From: Hyaloscypha bicolor E
Taxonomy: Eukaryota > Ascomycota > Leotiomycetes > Helotiales > Hyaloscyphaceae
NCBI RefSeq assembly: GCF_002865645.1
Contig: NW_020194549.1
Span: forward strand, 264,880 to 328,879
Reading direction: 5' to 3'
Length of the DNA stretch: 64,000 nt
Shown one piece after another: positions 57,789 to 64,000 of this stretch; position 1 is the first letter of the stretch, and each line of letters opens with the position of its first letter. Below the pieces are notes generated by a model. It did not search any database, was not told the DNA's origin, and worked only from the letters and a program-made list of their open reading frames with translations. Both the position numbers and the translations under genes were made by a program.

Positions 57789-59513
57789 TTACGACACATC
57801 CTCCAGCCTTTGCTCAGAAAAGAGCTTCTCCGGCCGCCAGTACTCAGCCTCCGTCGCCCCCTCCGCAATGATAGAGAGCCCTTCCTGCCCAATATGATTC
57901 CTCTCCCAACCAACACGTCTCATCTTCCTATCATTGCCTTCCAGCCCCTCGAGAACAAATCTATCAAGCTGATTCACTGTCTCCAGAGGATTCTTTGACA
58001 AATACCTGATCGCTCTCCTCATGACCTCGAGTAGGTTAACATTTGGCCATACATTGTTGAAGCTGTAGTGATCGTGTATCAAAGCTAGCAGCCATTCGCC
58101 GCTGGATATGTTTACGGCATTGACGAGGGCTCTTCCGCTGGGGTTCCAATTCTTGATGAGCTCGTGATAGCCTGGGATGAAGATATCTTCGTGGTCTTCT
58201 AGGACGGATTGCAACACTTCTAATGCCCGGTGTCTATCTCCTCCAATAAGGAAAGCAAATGCAAACATCCGAGTCCTGAATCTAGATTGCTCATCACCAC
58301 GGAAGGCAGGCGGGAATTGTAGTCGAAATTTTGTTTGCTCTGCGGACTTCCACTCTGCCCACAAAGCCTTGTTACGTTTGAGCTCCCCGAGCGCCAGGAG
58401 ATATCTTGGGTATAGCCATGTCGAAAAGGAGGCGCTGCTATCCTGGGCAAAAAGAGAGGCGAAGGAGAGTCCCCGTTCTTTGTCATCCTGTTGGATTCCT
58501 TCCTCCCATCCACTGACCAATCGCAAAAAGTCGGATTTCTTAAAGTGTTTGCTTAGATCGAGGCCCTGAGGTGTGTATTTCATGGCTCGAAAAAGCCCTC
58601 TGAGAGCTGAGACAGTCCTCCAATCGGTAGCATACGAGTGGGCCCGCAACAACTGAAGGTATTTTCGAGTTGCAACTATATGAGCAGTTTTTCCAGCGTA
58701 GTAGAGACCAGCATTACTGAGGCGAGGCCCGAATTCCACTCCCTTTGATTCCATATTCAATTGTAAGTTATTCAGCAGACGCAGCACCATATTCCCCGTA
58801 ACAATCTCGCAACTTAGCCCTAGCTCTCGATTGCCGTTTTCTTTTCGGCAGAGTCGAATAGATTCTAATATAGCAGTGCTATTTCTGGCTAAGAACTGGC
58901 AGCCTTCCACAGTTCGTGAGAGCATCGAGATCGTGCGGCGAAGCTTGGAAAAAACTCTGATTTCGGTGATATGATCGACAATAGCAAGTTCAGAGGCGTC
59001 TCCAAACCCAGATGCCCTGAACCGTTCTGCTTCGTCTAATGTAAAATCGTAGGTCAATTGTTGCAGCTTTGTCTCGGCACTATCTTCTGGCTGGACCATT
59101 CTCGACCTGAAAAGTGCTCGAAGTTGTGGGTTCCTCTTGCTCGTTCCGGTCGCCTCCGGATCACCAAGTAGAGCATATGAGAATAAATCCGGAGGCGTGG
59201 TCTTCAGAATTTTCAGAGGTACTGTAGGCCGCATCTTGCCCTCCTCTACAGTGCCATACTTTTTCTTCATAGACTCGCGACGCCCCCGGAGACTTGGTTG
59301 TTCCGGAGGTGCTAGGTTCTCCTCCTCCTCCTCCACAAGGTCTTCCCACCTCCGCACAAACTTGCTATCTGCGGCATCGAGGTCAATGACGAGGCGAGGG
59401 AGCACGTATGGCTCGTTTGCGCGTGAGGAAGCCAATCGTCTTGTGGAGGAAACTGGGCGGGGCAACTCGAAGGCGCGCCGGCAGAGAATGCATATTCCCT
59501 TCTGGCCCCTCAT
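57789..59513 (-). CDS. Predicted mitochondrial protein of unknown function
   Basis: An intronless frame of 574 aa from an ATG at 59513. The N terminus is basic, with Arg/Ser and few acids (CILCRRAFELPRPVSSTRRL), which fits a mitochondrial presequence. The rest is alpha-helical and rich in Leu, Arg and Glu, with spaced segments such as GLYYAGKTAHIVATRKYLQLL that resemble the helical-repeat organisation of fungal mitochondrial RNA-maturation or translation factors. I cannot name the family. It is divergent from SYF2 with a 184-base spacer, which suggests a conserved core-genome setting. Confidence 0.7.
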   Translation of the reverse strand: MRGQKGICILCRRAFELPRPVSSTRRLASSRANEPYVLPRLVIDLDAADSKFVRRWEDLVEEEEENLAPPEQPSLRGRRESMKKKYGTVEEGKMRPTVPLKILKTTPPDLFSYALLGDPEATGTSKRNPQLRALFRSRMVQPEDSAETKLQQLTYDFTLDEAERFRASGFGDASELAIVDHITEIRVFSKLRRTISMLSRTVEGCQFLARNSTAILESIRLCRKENGNRELGLSCEIVTGNMVLRLLNNLQLNMESKGVEFGPRLSNAGLYYAGKTAHIVATRKYLQLLRAHSYATDWRTVSALRGLFRAMKYTPQGLDLSKHFKKSDFLRLVSGWEEGIQQDDKERGLSFASLFAQDSSASFSTWLYPRYLLALGELKRNKALWAEWKSAEQTKFRLQFPPAFRGDEQSRFRTRMFAFAFLIGGDRHRALEVLQSVLEDHEDIFIPGYHELIKNWNPSGRALVNAVNISSGEWLLALIHDHYSFNNVWPNVNLLEVMRRAIRYLSKNPLETVNQLDRFVLEGLEGNDRKMRRVGWERNHIGQEGLSIIAEGATEAEYWRPEKLFSEQRLEDVS

Positions 59514-59697
59514 AGTGGGTTGTCGTTATCGTTGGAGGTTCATTTCGAATTGTTGAGTGTTCCAGAGATGTGAAGCTCGGTCAAAATATTGACTGACTTA
59601 ACCGCGCTAAAAGTTTAAGGTTTAGCACCCTCCATGTTTTAGACTTCGATTCTCCTTGACTTCCTCAGCCCACAACAACACTCAAGCAAAAATTAAA
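59514..59697. promoter_or_regulatory. Short bidirectional promoter between the mitochondrial gene and SYF2
   Basis: 184 bases separate the two divergent start codons. The part before the SYF2 ATG is CA-rich, ending CAAGCAAAAATTAAAATG, a favourable fungal start context. Confidence 0.5.
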
Positions 59698-60672
59698 ATG
59701 CCACCAGCAAAGAAGCGCAAGACTCGGGCGACCGCTGAAGCAAAAGAACAAGAGAATACGAACCCTCCGGATCCAGAGCCCTCAGCTGCCCAAGAGGTGC
59801 CCTCATCATCCACATTTACGTCGGAAGCAGCACCAGCGCAGGCAGAGTCCTCAACCTCTTCAGCTTCAGATGCCGCAGCCAAAGCGAAAGAGCGTATGGA
59901 GAGATTCAAGGCCCTTCAAGCACGCGCCAAAACTGGTGCTCAGAAGAACTTGAAGGAAGCAACTCTCGAATCGCAGCGCCTAGCAACCGATCCGAACCTC
60001 CTGACTTCTTTAAACCGCAAATCCGCGATCGCTTCGCATAATCTGCTCAAGGCAGACACTGAGGCAGCAGGCGAGGACTTTGAGCGCAAGCGGGCTTGGG
60101 ACTGGACTATTGAGGAGAGCGAGAGATGGGACAAGCGGCTGAAGAAGAAAGAGGCACATCGAGATGATCAGGCTTTCCAGGATTATCGACAAGATAGCAG
60201 GAAAGTTTATAAGCGACAAATTGGGAATCTGAAGCCGGATATGGATCGCTACGAAAAGGAGAAGATGGCAGCTGTGGAGAGGGCTGCTGCCAGTGGAGGC
60301 TTGGAGATTGTCGAGACGGACGATGGGGAGCTAGTTGCGGTCGATAAGGATGGCACGTTCTATTCTACAGCTGACTCAACGGGTTTCGTGGAACATAAGC
60401 CACCGAAGGACGCCGTTGATAGACTGGTGAAGGACTTGCAGCAGGCAGAGGATGCGAGATTGAAGAAGAGGAAGGAGAGGATGGGACAGAATGGGGAAGA
60501 TGGAGATGTCACGTACATCAATGAGAAGAATAAGCAGTTCAACCAGAAGCTGAACAGGTTCTACAACAAGGTAAGTTTGTTTTCTGCGTCTCTTCAATCA
60601 ACTTTCACGCTGACTTTTTTGCAGTACACCGCAGAAATTCGGGACAGTTTCGAGCGTGGTACCATGATATAG
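59698..60672 (+). CDS. syf2: Pre-mRNA-splicing factor SYF2
   Basis: Exon 1 is 59698-60570, then a 54-nt intron (GTAAGT...TTGCAG), then exon 2 60625-60672; 306 aa. SYF2 is a small, Lys-rich component of the Prp19-associated (NTC) spliceosome complex, acting in the nucleus. The N-terminal 60 residues are disordered (Pro/Ser/Ala/Glu). The SYF2 domain follows: RMERFKALQARAK, then KRAWDWTIEESERWDKRLKKK, DQAFQDYRQDSRKVYKRQI, LKPDMDRYEKEK, DVTYINEKNKQFNQKLNRFY and, from exon 2, YTAEIRDSFERGTMI. The start was chosen at the ATG of MPPAKKRK because no upstream ATG is in frame. Conserved intron near the C terminus. Confidence 0.96.
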   Translation: MPPAKKRKTRATAEAKEQENTNPPDPEPSAAQEVPSSSTFTSEAAPAQAESSTSSASDAAAKAKERMERFKALQARAKTGAQKNLKEATLESQRLATDPNLLTSLNRKSAIASHNLLKADTEAAGEDFERKRAWDWTIEESERWDKRLKKKEAHRDDQAFQDYRQDSRKVYKRQIGNLKPDMDRYEKEKMAAVERAAASGGLEIVETDDGELVAVDKDGTFYSTADSTGFVEHKPPKDAVDRLVKDLQQAEDARLKKRKERMGQNGEDGDVTYINEKNKQFNQKLNRFYNKVSLFSASLQSTFTLTFLQYTAEIRDSFERGTMI

Positions 60673-60784
60673 ATTCATGGCTAGTTGGGAGGAATGGTAT
60701 CTTGAGTTGGGTTGTCCCGTCTAAATACTTTACAATGCAAGGCTTGAGCCGAGATCCCCAAATCGTACACTCTCCTTGTGCGGC

Positions 60785-61728
60785 TCACAACATGCTCTTT
60801 CTCCAGGCCTGCTCAGCCAGTTGCTCAATCTCTTTGGCCTCGACAGGCCCTTTCACTGTCTGATCACTGAGTGCTTCTACAACGGCATCCGCGACCAGAT
60901 CAGCCTTCAAGGGTTTCACACCGGCGGCACCCATGATTCCCCCAAATATACCTCCCGTGACGCTGTTGAACACCGCCCCTAATCCAGTCATAGCTGCCAA
61001 GGGTACTGTGATCGTCCTCGAACTGTCATACAAGAATGGTGGTCTAATAAACACACCCCTCATGGTGGGAAATTGGCTACTAATCGTACTCTCCGCCTCT
61101 CGTTTCGTCCGAATATATCTTCCTGGGAGCACCGGCGCTCCACCCGCAGCACTAATATAAATAAAAGCTGACACCTTCTCCTTATTCGCCTCCTGCGCCA
61201 ACGTGATAGCCGAATCTCTATTTATAAGCTCATAAGTCAACTGCCCATCTTTCTCTTGTGACCTCAAATCCTCGTTCGCTTTTCGAGTCAATGGATTCTG
61301 GGAGCCGCCTTTGGTGGGTGAAAATGCCCGCTGTAGACCGGCGATGGGTGATTCGCGACCGGATATTACGCCTTTGTAGTCTGCTTCGAGGAGGATGCCC
61401 ATACTGTGGACGACGAAGTCGGCGTTCTTGAGGAGGGGTGAGTAGGTGCTTGGTTTGAGGATGTCGGCTCGTTCCCAGGTTACTTTGTGAGCCCACGCTG
61501 GAGGTGTAGAGGATGCGGTCACCGATTGCCATGCTGGTTCACCGGAGCGACTGTGGAGACGTTGTTAGCAACCCGTTTCCTCGTTGAAGTTACGCTTTCA
61601 ACAATTTGAGAAGCGTGAACCAACCTGATTGAAGTGACATCCCAGCCTCTTGCAACGGCAGATTTGCATATTCGTGAACCCAAAAAGCCATTGCCACCGC
61701 AAACAACTATCTTCTTAGCTGTCGCCAT
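60785..61728 (-). CDS. COQ11-like NAD(P)-binding mitochondrial protein (atypical SDR)
   Basis: Exons on the minus strand are 61728-61625 and 61550-60785, giving 289 aa. The intron is 74 nt (GTTGGT...GCTAACAAC...CACAG). The N terminus has a Rossmann dinucleotide motif, VVCGGNGFLGSRI, followed by a short-chain dehydrogenase-like fold (extended/atypical, NDUFA9-related). Later segments are NADFVVHSMGILLEADYKG, LTYELINRDSA, FIYISAAGGAP and MRGVFIRPPFLYD. Close fungal relatives are the yeast YLR290C/Coq11 group, linked to coenzyme Q biosynthesis at the mitochondrial inner membrane. The family assignment is from motif memory and the exact role in this organism is inferred. It lies tail-to-tail with SYF2, 112 bases apart. 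Confidence 0.82.
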
Positions 61729-61845
61729 ACTGAATCGGCTCTCATTGACATCTCATGAAGCAATTCAGAAGAAACAAGCGATGTCGTCAATGTTTTGCTC
61801 CAAGAGGGGAGCATTGACCATGCTGCAGCACTAACCGATTTCCAA

Positions 61846-64000
61846 GGTCAATGCACACCCCAAGCGAATGCACACCCCAAATTTTCAGCCCACCTCGGAC
61901 TTAATTAATTAATTATTAAATAACCACACTATTAATCGGTCTAAAATTAAAGATATAGAGTAATTGAACTAGGCGCATTAAGTTGGCTAACCAGGATTTT
62001 TTATTTTCTAAGACATTGAGGTAAAATAATCTCCTTTCCTGATCGGGAAGTCTGTACCACCCCTATAGCTTCAGAATCGTCCTCTTCCACGATTACCGCT
62101 TCCTGAGCCCCTAAATTCAATAAAATCGAAGACCCTACCCTCAATATTACTATACGGGACGGTTTGGCTTTCTTAGCAGCATTTCTAGCTGCCGTAGCTG
62201 CCTTTCTTGCTACTGCTCTCTCCAAAACCTCCATTTTATGCTTCTCCCTCTTTACTCCATCGTCAATCTCTTTTTGCTTCGCCTTCCTTACCTTCTCTAC
62301 CTCCTTCTCCTGCTTTTCCAAGGCATCTTTTATCGCTTTAGTAATCTTTGCATCCTCCTTTGCCTTCTGCTTATCCAATTTTTCTTGTTCTGCCTTCGCA
62401 GTCTTCGTCTCCTCAAATACTATTGCAGCTAGTACTTCAGCTGTTCCAAAGAACTGGGCCTTTCCTACAGGCTCTCCTGTCAAATTAAGCTTTTTCCCTC
62501 GATGTCTCTTCTTCTTTTCAAGCTATAAAGCTTCTTTCAAACCCTCTGTACGGTGCTCTGTAATAGAAGCCTTTGCTATATTCGATTCGTTCGCTTTGGT
62601 AAGCTTGCGAAAGGCCGCTTTGGATAGGTTCTTTGTATAGATTTTCGAGAATTGCCGTATATGTTTTATAGTATAAGGAGTCGCAATTACATTGAGAGGG
62701 GCTTTAGGAGGAGTTTGTGGCCTTAATAGGGCAATAGCTAAAAGGATAATTAATAGTTAGTACGGCCATATACCCGTCTTCTTCCAAGTAGATAAAATAT
62801 TCGATTTAGACATACTTTTGTCCCAAGCAGGCTTGAAAACAGACCAAAATGTCCTTTTTATTAAAGAAGAAATATCCTTACTAGTATCCAAAAGCCTATT
62901 AATCTCGGTAGAATAACAAGTAGAAAGTAGTAAAAAGCAGCCTATATTAAGAGATTAAAGACGGTATATCGAATACGGAGGTAAAATAAGAAGCAGAATT
63001 TTAAGGTAATCACATATCCGTATAAACTCTATATTAATGTAGCTAGAATGCCTATCTATAATTAAAAGCCTCCTCCCACGTCCTGCTTTCGTACGAGTAG
63101 CGGGATTAAAAACCTGGGTAAGATATACTATACCAAGGGTATTAGATAACTATCTATTTATACTAGACGTAAACCAGGCATATTCTCTCTCTTTTAAATT
63201 ATCTAACTAGCTATCCTAAAGGTCTCTAGAGACTTCTTTGTAAATAAGAGCCAGTGGAATCTTTATACTATCCGCACAAATAGAGGCAAGCAAGCTAATA
63301 AACTCTCGCGAGCCATCTTACTTTACTATTATAATTTTCCTACTATCATATGCTTGTTTCGTTATTATACGCTTTATTATACGTATAATTCTAATTAAAA
63401 AACCCTTCTCGTTCTAATTATATACGTTTTCTGCTATAATATTATAATTCTCGATCGCTTTAATTAACTAAGTAAGGGAGGGGAATATTAGCCATTTTAT
63501 CCACAAAGTAAGCAAGAAATAAATAAAATACTAAAATTAAATATTACTAAATCAAAAAAGAACTAAATATAGGGCCTATATTCCGATTTTATTTGCAGAT
63601 TATTAATATTCCGTAAATAAAGGCTCTTGAGACGTATAGAGTGGCATTAGACGAAACCAGCCGTCTAGTTCTTGTTCATATCGCCTCCAATAATCTCCTC
63701 TGCGAGATTTTTGATAATCTATAAGGTTAGAGGAAGCCTACGTACTATAAGCTTATTAATTTGATTAATGAGAGCCTCTTCTTGCATATCGGTAAGAAGT
63801 TTATGGTATAGAGAGGTTGCTTCTTGTCTGGAGGCACATATCCCTTTATACCTTCGCATAAGGGTGGTACGTTCAATACCAAAATCTCTAGTAACCTGGC
63901 TATAATTGGGTATTAATTGCGCATTCAGCGCATCAATCGCTTTCTCAATATCTTGTTCGCTCACCATTTTATCGAATTTTGAAGATGGTGGGATAATTTT
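61846..64000 (-). mobile_element. Second pogo-like transposon, truncated by the window edge
   Basis: The left end carries AATGCACACCCCAA twice in direct repeat (61850-61880), as expected of a terminal region, although the matching right end lies outside the window. The interior is AT-rich. The transposase runs on the minus strand from the ATG at 63967 towards 62001. Flanking composition changes abruptly near 61880. Confidence 0.72.
62001..63967 (-). pseudogene. Degenerate pogo-like transposase (second copy, different subfamily)
   Basis: The N terminus (63967-63719) is a psq-type HTH: DIEKAIDALNAQLIPNYSQV, FGIERTTLMRRYKG, SRQEATSLYHKLLTDMQEEA and INQINKL. The middle, broken by stops, shows the DDE_1 features ALIYKEVSRDL, WFTSS, AGRGRRLLIIDRHSSYIN (one Asp kept; Gly and His replaced). 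The C terminus (62483-62001) is a Lys/Glu/Ala-rich coiled region ending in RSGKEIILP, typical of these transposases. It differs from the element at 50305 in both protein and ends. Inactive. Confidence 0.8.

Overview
The window looks like a stretch of nuclear chromosome from a filamentous ascomycete (Pezizomycotina). The evidence is short spliceosomal introns of about 45-140 nt with GT donors and CTRAC-like branch sites, and fungal-only families: DUF6590, DUF6536, a Zn2Cys6-type regulator, a NACHT/STAND protein, SYF2 and a COQ11-like protein. Repeats also carry the transition-only, TpA-rich decay expected of repeat-induced point mutation (RIP). A leotiomycete is a guess from family content, not something the sequence proves.

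Left arm (1-18447) and 38.9-42.4 kb: this region is dominated by one repeated unit. Three times, a spliced minus-strand DUF6590 gene (4187-5731, 12338-14313, 38878-40345) stands head-to-head, 0.56-0.94 kb apart, with an intronless plus-strand gene for a long coiled-coil protein (6291-8192, 14907-16937, 41282-42439). A fourth coiled-coil gene (907-2628) starts the window without a visible partner. I do not recognise the coiled-coil family. All four members share a coiled-coil block ending in a Gly-Pro-acidic motif and a C-terminal block of the form (V/I)N-x-WL ... W ... W. A DHA1-type MFS transporter (9252-10833) sits between units. I consider this repeated pair the most likely undescribed system here.

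Middle (18456-38328): this is a three-level transposon nest. A small hAT-like element (8-bp target duplication AGAGGCCC, CAGTGTGGG ends) contains a Ty3/gypsy chromovirus (280-bp LTRs at 18614 and 37467, minus strand). That in turn contains a second Ty3/gypsy element (303-bp LTRs at 23334 and 36141). Both polymerases are heavily mutated and both reverse-transcriptase Asp-Asp pairs now read Asn-Asn. The nest lies between units B and C of the gene-pair array.

Right arm (44.2-64 kb): a DUF6536 membrane protein with one in-frame TGA, a large zinc-cluster regulator, a dead pogo/Fot-type transposon with intact TIRs, an 86-codon two-exon gene, a remnant of a second DUF6536 gene, and a NACHT NTPase with a helo-like N terminus. 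Then come core genes: a predicted mitochondrial protein divergent from SYF2, and a COQ11-like NAD(P)-binding protein. A second dead pogo-like element runs off the right edge. The window thus goes from an accessory, transposon-loaded region into conserved housekeeping synteny. No rRNA, tRNA or CRISPR was found.
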